64,000 nucleotides of DNA, from assembly GCF_004331485.1 (NCBI RefSeq), contig NZ_SJKD01000009.1:310001-374000 (forward strand), written 5' to 3'. Shown one piece after another: positions 1 to 9,984 of this stretch. Both the position numbers and the translations under genes were made by a program. The DNA comes from Kribbella capetownensis. GTDB taxonomy: Bacteria > Actinomycetota > Actinomycetes > Propionibacteriales > Kribbellaceae. Each line of letters opens with the position of its first letter. Position 1 is the first letter of the stretch. The notes under the pieces are model-generated. The model worked only from the letters and a program-made list of their open reading frames with translations, did no database searches and had not been told where the DNA came from.

Positions 1-91
1 CCGCAGCGAAGCCGACGCCGAACGCGCCGGTTTCACCAAGTACACCCGCCGCCCGCGCAAGTCGGCGAACCCGGGGAACACTGCCGGATAG
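1..91 (+). CDS. 3' end of an unidentified gene (possibly glgE)
   Basis: An open frame entering from the left edge ends at TAG 89-91. The 29 visible residues are a basic, probably disordered tail (ending ANPGNTAG) that carries no diagnostic motif. In actinobacteria the gene just upstream of treS-mak-glgB is commonly glgE, the maltose-1-phosphate maltosyltransferase, so glgE is the contextual guess. Nothing in these residues proves it. Confidence 0.4.
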   Translation, partial: RSEADAERAGFTKYTRRPRKSANPGNTAG

Positions 92-107
92 GGCGTCGAG
101 GCCCCTA

Positions 108-141
108 TTTGCCTGTACTGGCAAAAGACCGTCAGACTGAC
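108..141. promoter_or_regulatory. Two small inverted repeats upstream of treS
   Basis: TTTGCC (108-113) and GGCAAA (120-125) form a perfect inverted repeat around TGTACT. Five bases further on, GTCAG-A-CTGAC (131-141) is a second perfect inverted repeat. They lie in the 264-bp gap between the upstream gene and treS, about 215 bp before treS. Short symmetric elements like these fit operators better than terminators, because no T-tract follows. The binding protein is unknown. Confidence 0.3.
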
Positions 142-355
142 CTGCAACGCCCTCCCGGAACCGTCCGTCCGACGGCGTCACCACATCACCGGTCTCCCCC
201 GGATCCATCGCGCTGCCCCCTCTCCGGACCCGTCCGCCGGAGTACGAACCCCGCAACGGGGTACGTGAACCAGTGCATGTCCGGGCGAGCCCACCACACA
301 CACCGCCACCTGCCGTGGCGGCAGGCCGCTGTACCGCTAGGTTTGGAGACACCCG

Positions 356-2076
<1,721 letters not shown>

Positions 2077-2080
<4 letters not shown>

Positions 2081-3489
2081 CTTCCCATCTGGACCAGGTC
2101 CAGTCCTTCTGCGCGAGCCAGCGGTGGTTCGGTGAGAAGGGACACGACGTCCATGTCGACGCGATGGCCACCTCGGTGTGGCTGTCCGGGGACGGCGTCT
2201 GGCCGGCGGTCCGGATCGGGTTCGTCTACTGCGCCGGTCCGCCCGGATCGGAAACCCCGATCCGGGTGTACCAGCTGCCGCTCAGCTACCACCAGGCACC
2301 GGTCGAGAACCTCGGCCACGCCCTGGTCGGTGACTGGGAGGAGCCGGATCTGGACGGCGGCCAGGTCTGGGTGTACGACGCGTTGCACGACAAGGAAGCG
2401 ACGCCGTACTGGCTGGATGGGCTGACCCAGGGACGAAAGTTGGACGGGGTGGAGTTCCACCCGGTCCACTCACCCGACCGGAGCACCGTCGTACCGGAGG
2501 ACGCGCAGTCGCTGGTGCTCACGGTGGAGCAGAGCAACACGTCCCTGGTGTTCTCGGACGTGGCGCTGCTGAAGGTGTTCCGTCGGCTCGAGCCCGGGAG
2601 CAACCCCGGGGTCGAGATCGAGTCGGCGCTCACCGAGGCCGGGTCGGAGCTGGTTCCTGAGGTGCTCGGATCGGCGCGCGGCTCGTGGCCGCGGGCCGGC
2701 GGCGGCACCGACAGCGGTGAGCTGGCGATGATGACGGCGTTCCAGAAGAACGCCACCGACGGCTGGTCGTTCGCGACCTCGTCGGTGCGGGACCTGTACG
2801 CCGAGGCCGACCTGCACGCCGAGGAGGTCGGCGGGGACTTCGCGGCCGAGTCACACCGGCTCGGCGCGAGCACCGCGCAGGTCCACTCCGAGCTGGCCAA
2901 GGCGCTCGGCACGGACATCTGGGAGCCGTCGAAGCTGGTCGAGCACTCCGCGGCGATGCGCCGCCGCCTCGACCTCGCCGCGATGGCCATCCCCGAGCTC
3001 ATGCCGTACGCCGACGGCCTCGCCCGCGCGTTCGACGCGCTGGCGGCGCTCGACCAGCCGGTGACGGTGCAGCGGATCCACGGCGACTTCCACCTGGGTC
3101 AGGTGCTGCGGACCATCGACGGCTGGAAGCTGATCGACTTCGAGGGCGAGCCGGCCAAGTCGCTGATCGAGCGACGAGCGCTGGACACTCCGGTGAAGGA
3201 CATCGCCGGGATGCTGCGGTCGTTCGACTACGCGGCCCGCTCGCTGCTGGCCGACCACGAGGGCGACCAGCAGATCGCCTACCGCGCGGCCGAGTGGGCG
3301 AGCCGGAACCAGCGCGCCTTCTGCGACGGGTACGCCGAGGTCGCGGGCACCGACCCGCGCGAGCAGGACGTCCTGCTGAGCGCGTTCCTGGCCGACAAGG
3401 TGATCTACGAAGTGCTCTACGAGGCCCGGAACCGGCCGACCTGGCTGCAGATCCCACTCTCCGCAGCGGCCCACCTGGCCGAGAAGTAG
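2077..3489 (+). CDS. mak: Maltokinase (Mak/Pep2)
   Basis: Phosphorylates maltose to maltose-1-phosphate with ATP, giving the GlgE substrate. The 470-residue protein has the aminoglycoside-kinase-like fold of Mak. The catalytic loop reads RIHGDFHLGQ with D337, and the metal-binding IDFEGEP has D354. A C-terminal helix block (KVIYEVLYEARNRP) is typical of maltokinases. It starts with GTG at 2077, inside the treS stop (GTGA overlap), and is followed after 57 bp by glgB. In some actinobacteria TreS and Mak form a complex; that is family knowledge and is not visible here. Confidence 0.93.
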
Positions 3490-3546
3490 GCTCGCCGTCC
3501 CCGGCCTTTGTGTACGTCCGGACTCGGCGGGTACGGAGTGCGGTGA

Positions 3547-5814
3547 ATGCAGACTCGATCGGGCAGGATGGGGTTCATGGGAGCGAGCGAGCACGACGCC
3601 ATGGAGGTGCCGGCCGTACCGGCGGAGAAGCCTGTGGTGACAGCGGTTCCGGTGGACCGGACGGTGCTGGAGCGGCTGGTCGGTGGGACGTACCACGACC
3701 CGCATCAGGTTCTCGGGCCGCATCTCGGCGAGCACGGCGTCACGGTTCGCGTGCTGCGCCCGTTCGCCCAGTCGGTGACCGTGCTGTACGACGGCCAGCG
3801 GCTCGAGCTGCGGCACGAGTTCGAGGGTGTCTGGGTCGGCGTACTGGTGGACATCGACAAGGTGCCCGACTACCGCCTCGAGATCACCTACACCGACGGT
3901 CCGGCGCTCGAGCTGGACGACCCGTACCGCTACCTCCCGTCGCTCGGTGAGGTCGACCTGCACCTGATCGGCGAAGGCCGGCACGAGCAGTTGTGGACCG
4001 TGCTCGGTGCCCACGTCCGCCGCTACGACGGTCCGACCGGGGCGGTGACAGGGACGTCGTTCGCAGTCTGGGCTCCGGGCGCGCAGGGCATCCGGCTGAC
4101 CGCCGACTTCAACTTCTGGGATGGTCGCGCGCACCCGCTGCGCTCGCTGGGCTCGTCTGGCGTCTGGGAGCTGTTCGTCCCCGGCGTCGGCCCGGGTACG
4201 CGGTACAAGTTCGACATCTGCGGCCGCGACGGCGTCTGGCGGCAGAAGGCCGACCCGATGGCCAACCTGGCCGAGACTCCCCCGGCGAACGCTTCCGTCG
4301 TACACGAGTCGTCGTACGAGTGGAACGACGCGGCCTGGCTGGACCGGCGGGCGGCGGCACAGCCGTACGCCGAGCCGATGAGCGTGTACGAGGTGCACCT
4401 CGGCTCCTGGCGGAAGGGGAAGTCGTACCGCGAGCTGGCCGACGAGCTTGTTGCCTACGTCAACGAGATGGGCTTCACCCACGTCGAGCTGATGCCGGTG
4501 ATGGAGCACCCGTTCGGCGGCTCGTGGGGCTACCAGGTGACGTCGTACTTCGCGCCGACCTCGCGCTTCGGTGACCCGGACGACTTCCGGCACCTCGTCG
4601 ACGCGCTGCACCAGGCCGGCATCGGTGTGATCGTCGACTGGGTGCCCGCCCACTTCCCGAAGGACGCCTGGGCGCTGGCCCGCTTCGACGGCACGCCGCT
4701 GTACGAGCACCCGGATCCGCGCCGCGGCGAGCAGCCGGACTGGGGCACGCTCGTGTTCGACTTCGGCCGGCCGCAGGTGCGCAACTTCCTGGTCGCGAAC
4801 GCGATCTACTGGGCCGAGGAGTACCACATCGACGGGCTGCGGGTGGATGCCGTCGCCTCGATGCTCTACCTGGACTACTCCCGCGCCGAGGGCCAATGGG
4901 TGCCGAACCAGTACGGCGGCCGGGAGAACCTGGAGGCCGTCTCGTTCCTGCAGGAGATGAACGCCACCCTCTACAAGCGGGTCCCCGGCGTCATCACCGT
5001 CGCCGAGGAGTCGACCTCGTGGCCGGGCGTCACCCGGGCGACGCATCTGGGCGGGCTCGGGTTCGGCTTCAAGTGGAACATGGGCTGGATGAACGACTCG
5101 CTCCGCTACCTGGAGCACGAGCCGGTCCACCGGCAGTACCACCACCACGAGCTGACGTTCTCGATGATGTACGCGTATTCGGAGAACTTCGTTCTGCCGC
5201 TGTCCCACGACGAGGTTGTGCACGGCAAGGGCTCGCTGCTGCGCAAGATGCCGGGCGATCGCTGGCAGCAGCTGGCTACGCTCCGCGCGTACCTGGCGAT
5301 GATGTGGGCGCACCCGGGCAAGCAGCTGCTGTTCATGGGCTCGGAGTTCGGCCAGGAGTCGGAGTGGTCCGAGAAGGGCGAGCTCGACTGGTGGCTGCTG
5401 GACCACTCGGACCACCGTGGTCTGCAGCAGCTGGTCCGCGACCTGAACGGCGTCTACCGCGACACCGCCGCACTGTGGCGGACCGACCACGCGCCGGAGA
5501 AGTTCACTTGGATCGACGCCAACGACGCGAGCAACAACATCTTCTCCTTCGTCCGGTACGGCGACGACGGCGAACCGACCATCGCATGCGTCGCGAACTT
5601 CTCCGCCTTACCGCACCACGGTTACCGCCTCGGCCTCCCGTACGCCGGCGAGTGGATGGAGGCGGTCAACACCGACGCCGACACGTACGGCGGTTCGGGC
5701 GTCGGCAACTTCGGCTCGGTCCAGGCGGACGGACCGGAGTGGCACGGCATGTCGACCAGCGCCGAGCTGTCCGTCCCACCCCTGGCGACGCTGTACCTGC
5801 GGTACACCGGGTAG
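3547..5814 (+). CDS. glgB: 1,4-alpha-glucan branching enzyme GlgB
   Basis: Introduces alpha-1,6 branches into glycogen or alpha-glucan. The 755 residues carry an N-terminal CBM48-type region (GTYHDPHQVLGPH, then TSFAVWAPGAQGIRLTADFN) and a GH13 barrel. Catalytic residues are D434 in DGLRVDAVASM, E487 in TVAEESTSWPG and D555 in LSHDEVVHGKGS. The start is uncertain: ATG 3547 has GGAG about nine bases upstream, while in-frame ATGs at 3568 and 3577 would remove a non-conserved leader. It is the last gene of the treS-mak-glgB group and ends 10 bp before the GNAT-Nudix gene. Confidence 0.95.
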   Translation: MQTRSGRMGFMGASEHDAMEVPAVPAEKPVVTAVPVDRTVLERLVGGTYHDPHQVLGPHLGEHGVTVRVLRPFAQSVTVLYDGQRLELRHEFEGVWVGVLVDIDKVPDYRLEITYTDGPALELDDPYRYLPSLGEVDLHLIGEGRHEQLWTVLGAHVRRYDGPTGAVTGTSFAVWAPGAQGIRLTADFNFWDGRAHPLRSLGSSGVWELFVPGVGPGTRYKFDICGRDGVWRQKADPMANLAETPPANASVVHESSYEWNDAAWLDRRAAAQPYAEPMSVYEVHLGSWRKGKSYRELADELVAYVNEMGFTHVELMPVMEHPFGGSWGYQVTSYFAPTSRFGDPDDFRHLVDALHQAGIGVIVDWVPAHFPKDAWALARFDGTPLYEHPDPRRGEQPDWGTLVFDFGRPQVRNFLVANAIYWAEEYHIDGLRVDAVASMLYLDYSRAEGQWVPNQYGGRENLEAVSFLQEMNATLYKRVPGVITVAEESTSWPGVTRATHLGGLGFGFKWNMGWMNDSLRYLEHEPVHRQYHHHELTFSMMYAYSENFVLPLSHDEVVHGKGSLLRKMPGDRWQQLATLRAYLAMMWAHPGKQLLFMGSEFGQESEWSEKGELDWWLLDHSDHRGLQQLVRDLNGVYRDTAALWRTDHAPEKFTWIDANDASNNIFSFVRYGDDGEPTIACVANFSALPHHGYRLGLPYAGEWMEAVNTDADTYGGSGVGNFGSVQADGPEWHGMSTSAELSVPPLATLYLRYTG

Positions 5815-5824
5815 CGTTCACGGG

Positions 5825-6706
5825 GTGACCGCCGAACCTCCGCTGACCGATGGTGAGCTGACGCTGCGATTGACGCAGCAGGACGAGCAGGTGGTGACCT
5901 TCACGGTGTCCGGATCTCTCGGCACTGTGGAGGTACGGCGAACCTCTCCCGGTGCCGGCTTGCTCTCGTGGGCGGTCGACGGTGGACCCGGGGTCGCGCA
6001 GCGTGCTGTCCGGCTGGTGACGGAGTACGCCTTCAGCGAGCTGGGGCTGGAGCGGCTGCAGGTCGAGGTGGATCCGGAGCTGCGTGCGTCTGCCCGAGTG
6101 GCGATCCGGTCCGGTTTCCGGCGCGAGGGCGTACTGCGTGGCGGGGTCTTGGTGGACGGCGAGCGCCGCGACGTGGCGGTGTACGGGATGCGCAGCGACG
6201 ACCCGCGCCCGGACACGTTGCTGGGCTGGACCTCCTTGATGGACTCGGCGCTGCCGAAGAAGCGCGTCATCGCGCATGTGGTCGTGCGGGACACCTCCGG
6301 CCGGGTGCTGCTGTGCCAGGTCAGCTACAAGAAGGATCTCGAGCTACCGGGTGGCGTGGTCGAGCCGGACGAGGACCCGGCGACGGGTGCGTCCCGTGAG
6401 ATGGAAGAGGAACTCGGGGTCGCACTGCCACTGCTCGGCGTCCTCGCGATCGACTGGCTGCCGCGATGGGAAGGCTGGGGCGACGCGATCGAGATCCTGT
6501 ACGACGGCGGCGTTCACGACCCGTCGCTGCTCGACTCGCTGAGCCCGGACGGCTTCGAGATCCTCGGCCTGTCCTGGCACGCCCCGGACGCGCTGGAGGG
6601 GCTGGTGTCGCCGCTGAACGCACGCCGGTTGCCGCAGGTCCTGAAAGAACCGTCGATGCTGCACAATCTGCGCGACGGTGCGCCGATCAGACTGGCAGGC
6701 GATTGA
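5825..6706 (+). CDS. GNAT-Nudix fusion protein
   Basis: The 293-residue protein joins two domains. Residues 1 to about 128 resemble a RimJ/RimL-type N-acetyltransferase (RLVTEYAFSELGLERLQVEV, then SARVAIRSGFRREGVLRG). Residues about 146-270 are a Nudix hydrolase with a full Nudix box (G177, E183, R191-E192, E195-E196, G198) following LELPGG. Nudix enzymes hydrolyse nucleoside diphosphates linked to X; the substrate cannot be read from the sequence. The GTG start at 5825 follows the glgB stop by 10 bp. The 3' end overlaps the convergent kinase gene by 20 bp. Confidence 0.8.
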   Translation: MTAEPPLTDGELTLRLTQQDEQVVTFTVSGSLGTVEVRRTSPGAGLLSWAVDGGPGVAQRAVRLVTEYAFSELGLERLQVEVDPELRASARVAIRSGFRREGVLRGGVLVDGERRDVAVYGMRSDDPRPDTLLGWTSLMDSALPKKRVIAHVVVRDTSGRVLLCQVSYKKDLELPGGVVEPDEDPATGASREMEEELGVALPLLGVLAIDWLPRWEGWGDAIEILYDGGVHDPSLLDSLSPDGFEILGLSWHAPDALEGLVSPLNARRLPQVLKEPSMLHNLRDGAPIRLAGD

Positions 6707-7517
6707 GGTCGGCCACGCACCAGGCGTAGTGGCCATCCTGCGCGTCCGCGTCGTAGATCGTAGCGGTGGTGATCGCGTAGGCCGCGCGGTACAGGTGCAT
6801 GCGCTCGCGGTCGTGTCCTAGCTTCTCGAAGCGATCGAGCAGCAGGGTGTCGAGGCGTCGCGCCTGCGGTCCGTACATGTCGAAGAACCCGGCGGCCAGT
6901 GCGGCGTCGAAGGTGTTGTCGCCGGCGGTGGAGTAGAAGCCCCAATCCAGGACGGCTGCGGTCCGCTCGCTATCCATCAGCAGGTTGGGTGGGCAGATGT
7001 CGCCGTGGACGACGCTCAGGTGGTCCAGCTCGATCTGCTCGAGTGCTGCAGTGAGTCTCGCGAGCAGAGTGGTGAAGTCGGCGACGTCGCGTTCGAGGTG
7101 CGGCGCGGACTCCGCGGCACGGCGTCGTACCAGGGCTGCCAAGGCCTCCCCCCAGGACAGTCCGTCGCGCCAGAACGGCTGGTTGAGTACCAGCAGTTCC
7201 TTGCTCGCGGGTCCGGCCGTGGTCGTGCCGAGCGCCTCGACCACGCCGACGAACGCATCGAGCGCGTCTTCCTCGGGCAGGTTCGCCTCGTGCATCGGCG
7301 TACCGGTCAGCTTGTCCTCGACGCTGACGGCCAATCCGTTGCCGTCCGCATGGATCTCGCGGATCCGCGGCGTCCGGAACGGGAGCGGCGGCAACTCGTC
7401 CAGGAACGCCTGCATCGGGCGTACGTCGTCCGGCCGCCGGTCGAACCAGATCTTGCGCACCCGGCCGTCACCGACGTCGTAGACGGCGCCTTCCATGCCC
7501 TGACCGATCAGCTCCAC
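6687..7517 (-). CDS. Aminoglycoside-phosphotransferase-fold small-molecule kinase
   Basis: The 276-residue kinase has the APH fold. The catalytic loop is VVHGDICPPNLL (H171, D173) and the metal motif is VLDWGF (D191). The N-terminal GQGMEGAVYDVG is a glycine-rich nucleotide loop. Such proteins phosphorylate small alcohols or antibiotics; no substrate is implied by the neighbours. The gene ends inside the convergent GNAT-Nudix gene. A resistance role is possible but unsupported, since intrinsic APH-fold kinases are common in this phylum. Confidence 0.75.
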   Translation of the reverse strand: MELIGQGMEGAVYDVGDGRVRKIWFDRRPDDVRPMQAFLDELPPLPFRTPRIREIHADGNGLAVSVEDKLTGTPMHEANLPEEDALDAFVGVVEALGTTTAGPASKELLVLNQPFWRDGLSWGEALAALVRRRAAESAPHLERDVADFTTLLARLTAALEQIELDHLSVVHGDICPPNLLMDSERTAAVLDWGFYSTAGDNTFDAALAAGFFDMYGPQARRLDTLLLDRFEKLGHDRERMHLYRAAYAITTATIYDADAQDGHYAWCVADLNRLPV

Positions 7518-7559
7518 CCGCGGAAGTCTGCCTGGATCGGGGCGGTCGATCCAAGTGGA

Positions 7560-7943
7560 TTACTTCACGAAGCGGATGGTCAGTGGGTAGCGGTACTCGC
7601 TGCCGCCCGCGGCCGCGACGGTCGCCACGACGATGACGACCAGCGCCGCCACCGCGCCGATCAGGATCAGCGGAACGATGATCAGGACGCCGAGGCCGAA
7701 CGTGATCAGGATCAGGATCACCGCCACCGCGGTGTAGATCAGCAGCGAGAGCTGGAAGTTGAGCGACTCCAGTGCGTGCTGCCGGACGTAGTCCGACCGG
7801 TAGCGGTAGATCAGCCAGATCACCAACGGGCACAGGAATCCCATCGCGAACCAGGCCGCGACCAGAACCCCGATGTGGGCCACCATCGCCCACGTCCGCT
7901 CCTCCGAGGCCGACAGCGGCGGCCCGACGTTCGGCGCACTCAT
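7560..7943 (-). CDS. DUF4870-type small membrane protein
   Basis: About 127 residues, starting at MSAPNVGPPLSASEER. A first helix (MVAHIGVLVAAWFAMGFLCPLVIWLIY) is followed by the soluble signature YRSDYVRQHALESLNFQ. Two more hydrophobic helices and a short polar C-terminus (YRYPLTIRFVK) complete it. The HALESLNFQ-type motif is diagnostic of the DUF4870/Tic20-like family, whose function is unknown. The frame stays open upstream to GTG 7967, but the family normally begins close to the chosen ATG. It is divergent from the esterase gene. Confidence 0.8.
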   Translation of the reverse strand: MSAPNVGPPLSASEERTWAMVAHIGVLVAAWFAMGFLCPLVIWLIYRYRSDYVRQHALESLNFQLSLLIYTAVAVILILITFGLGVLIIVPLILIGAVAALVVIVVATVAAAGGSEYRYPLTIRFVK

Positions 7944-8041
7944 ACTCCAGTCAAGCACGCCCGGCACGCTCCGGCACCGATTCCTTTTCGCTCGGCTCTG
8001 GTCTGTATCTGTGCAAAGTCAGCCGAGAGAGGACAGCAGTT

Positions 8042-8980
8042 ATGGCGAGCAAGCAGTCGGAAGCGGTCAGGGCGCACTGGGCGGCGGCCCGGGCCGGGAG
8101 TCAGTCGGCCGTCGACCAGGAGGCCTCCGACCATGGATGGGCGGTGCTGACGACCGAGCCACCTGGAGTCGACTACCTGTCGGTCGAGGAGCTTCCCGCG
8201 GTGTGGGTCGTGCCTCATGACGCCGCATCGGATCGGGTGTTGTTGTGCCTGCACGGTGGTGGGTTCATCAGCGGGTCGATGTACTCGCACCGGAAGATGT
8301 TCGCTCACCTCGCGAAGGCGGCCGGTGTGCGGGCGCTGGTCGTGGACTACCGGTTGGCGCCGGCGCACACGCATCCGGCACCAGTCGATGACACGACAGC
8401 GGCGTACCAGTGGCTGCTCGATCAGGGATTCGCTGCTACGAGGATCGCCATCACCGGGGACTCGGTCGGCGGTGCGCTCGCGATCACGACACAGTTGCGC
8501 GCCCGGGAGCGCGGCCTGCCACTGCCGGCCGCGGCCATGCCGTTCTCACCGGCGGTGGATTTCGAGGCTACCGGGACGTCGTACGACACCAATCGGGACC
8601 GGGACGCCTTCTTCCACCGGGATCTCGTGCGCGGGCTCGCCGGGATGTTCCTCGGGCCGGACGGTGATCCGCGCGACCCACTGGTGAACCCGCTGTACGG
8701 CGACCTGACCGGATTCGGGCCGATCTACATCCAGGTCGGCGGGGACGAAGTACTGCTGGACGACGCTCGTCAACTCGCCGCGGCGGCCGAGAAGGCCGGG
8801 GTCGAGGTGCGGCTCGATGTCTTCCCGGACATGCAGCACACCTTCCAGATGGCCGCGGGCCGCGCACCCGAGGCCGACGACGCGATCGAGCGGATGGCGG
8901 CCTGGGTCCGCCCGCACCTCGGGCTGCCAGACCTCGAACCGACGGACCTCGGGGCGACGGACCTCGGGCTGACACACTGA
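8042..8980 (+). CDS. Alpha/beta hydrolase of the hormone-sensitive-lipase family
   Basis: A 312-residue esterase or lipase. The oxyanion motif is LHGGGFISGS, the nucleophile elbow is TGDSVGGAL, the acid is in VGGDEVLLDDA and the histidine is in DMQHTF, which completes a HSL (family IV) triad. ATG 8042 sits behind a GAGAGAGGA ribosome site; the open frame extends upstream but has no such signal. The C-terminus carries a short degenerate repeat (PDLEPTDLGATDLG). Its stop overlaps an in-frame ATG (8980) of the following sigma-factor frame, suggesting cotranscription. Confidence 0.85.
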   Translation: MASKQSEAVRAHWAAARAGSQSAVDQEASDHGWAVLTTEPPGVDYLSVEELPAVWVVPHDAASDRVLLCLHGGGFISGSMYSHRKMFAHLAKAAGVRALVVDYRLAPAHTHPAPVDDTTAAYQWLLDQGFAATRIAITGDSVGGALAITTQLRARERGLPLPAAAMPFSPAVDFEATGTSYDTNRDRDAFFHRDLVRGLAGMFLGPDGDPRDPLVNPLYGDLTGFGPIYIQVGGDEVLLDDARQLAAAAEKAGVEVRLDVFPDMQHTFQMAAGRAPEADDAIERMAAWVRPHLGLPDLEPTDLGATDLGLTH

Positions 8981-9009
8981 TGCCCGACGTCGACGTACAG
9001 GGAGCCGCG

Positions 9010-9984
9010 ATGACGGGCGAGGCCGAGTTTGCTCGTCGTACCGAACCGTTCCGGAAGGAACTGCTGGCGCACTGCTATCGCCTGACGGCGTCGGTGGACG
9101 AGGCCGAGGATCTCGTCCAGGAGACGTACCTGCGGGCATGGCGATCCTTCTCGACGTTCGAAGGCCGCTCGTCGCTGCGGGTGTGGCTCTATCGGATCGC
9201 CACCAACGCATGCCTGACCGCGCTCGAACAGCGTGGCCGGCGAGCGCTGCCCTCCGGTCTTGGCGCTCCTAGTGAAGACCTGTCCGGTGCTGTGCCTTCG
9301 CTGCCTGACGGGGTGACCTGGGTGGAGCCGATCCCGGATGCGTTGGTGATCTCCTCCACTGCCGATCCGGCCAGCATCGTGACCACTCGCGAGAGTCTGC
9401 GGTTGGCGCTGATCGCGGCGCTGCAACACCTTCCGCCGAAGCAGCGCGCCGTACTGATCCTCCGTGAGGTGCTCGCGTTCCCGGCTGCCGAGGTGGCGAC
9501 GATGCTCGACACCTCGGTGGCCGCGGTCAAGAGCACGCTGCAACGGGCGCGCGCCCGCCTGGACGAGACCGCACCGGCGCGTGGCGAGGTGATCGAACCG
9601 AGCGATCCGCAGGCTCAGGCGCTGCTTGCCGAGTACATCGCCGGCTTCGAGAACGCCGACACGGCCGCACTCGAACGTGCCCTGCGCACCGATGCCGCGA
9701 TCGAAATGGTCGGGAGCGCTGCCTGGTTCAACGGCCGGGTCATGTGCCTGCGCGTCCTCGCGGCGTCGGTCGGCAAGCCAGGCGATTGGCACATGCAGCC
9801 AACGATGGCCAACGGCCAACCGGCTGTCGTCGCCTATGTCCGCTCATCGGTCGACGCCCCGCACGAGGCCCTCGGCGTCGCTCTGCTGACGCCGACGGCC
9901 TCCGGGCTGACCCACATCCACGTCTTCAGCATCCCTGAGTTCGCTCGCCGGTTCGGCTGCCCGCTCACGTATCCGGCGAGCTGA
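9010..9984 (+). CDS. ECF-type sigma factor, SigG-like with SnoaL-like C-terminal domain
   Basis: Directs RNA polymerase to specific promoters. Region 2 is visible in FRKELLAHCYRLTASVDEAE and DLVQETYLRAWRSF, and region 4 in LRLALIAALQHLPPKQRAV followed by LREVLAFPAAEVA. The last ~120 residues resemble a SnoaL/NTF2-like domain, as in the SigG/TIGR02960 class, where this extra domain is thought to control activity in place of a separate anti-sigma factor. ATG 9010 is preceded by AGGGAG; an earlier ATG at 8980 overlaps the esterase stop. The 3' end overlaps the convergent MFS gene by 20 bp. Confidence 0.85.
   Translation: MTGEAEFARRTEPFRKELLAHCYRLTASVDEAEDLVQETYLRAWRSFSTFEGRSSLRVWLYRIATNACLTALEQRGRRALPSGLGAPSEDLSGAVPSLPDGVTWVEPIPDALVISSTADPASIVTTRESLRLALIAALQHLPPKQRAVLILREVLAFPAAEVATMLDTSVAAVKSTLQRARARLDETAPARGEVIEPSDPQAQALLAEYIAGFENADTAALERALRTDAAIEMVGSAAWFNGRVMCLRVLAASVGKPGDWHMQPTMANGQPAVVAYVRSSVDAPHEALGVALLTPTASGLTHIHVFSIPEFARRFGCPLTYPAS

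Noticed and set aside
2851..5490. An 879-codon open frame on the minus strand opposite mak and glgB
   Set aside because: It mirrors the codon phase of glgB in GC-rich DNA; its translation is Val/Arg/Leu-rich without any domain, whereas the plus strand encodes a full branching enzyme.
6687..7517. Aminoglycoside resistance gene
   Set aside because: Only the generic APH fold motifs are present; nothing links it to aminoglycosides or to a mobile element.
7772..8041. A longer N-terminus for the HSL-type esterase
   Set aside because: The added 90 codons overlap the divergent DUF4870 gene and lack conservation, while ATG 8042 has a strong ribosome site.
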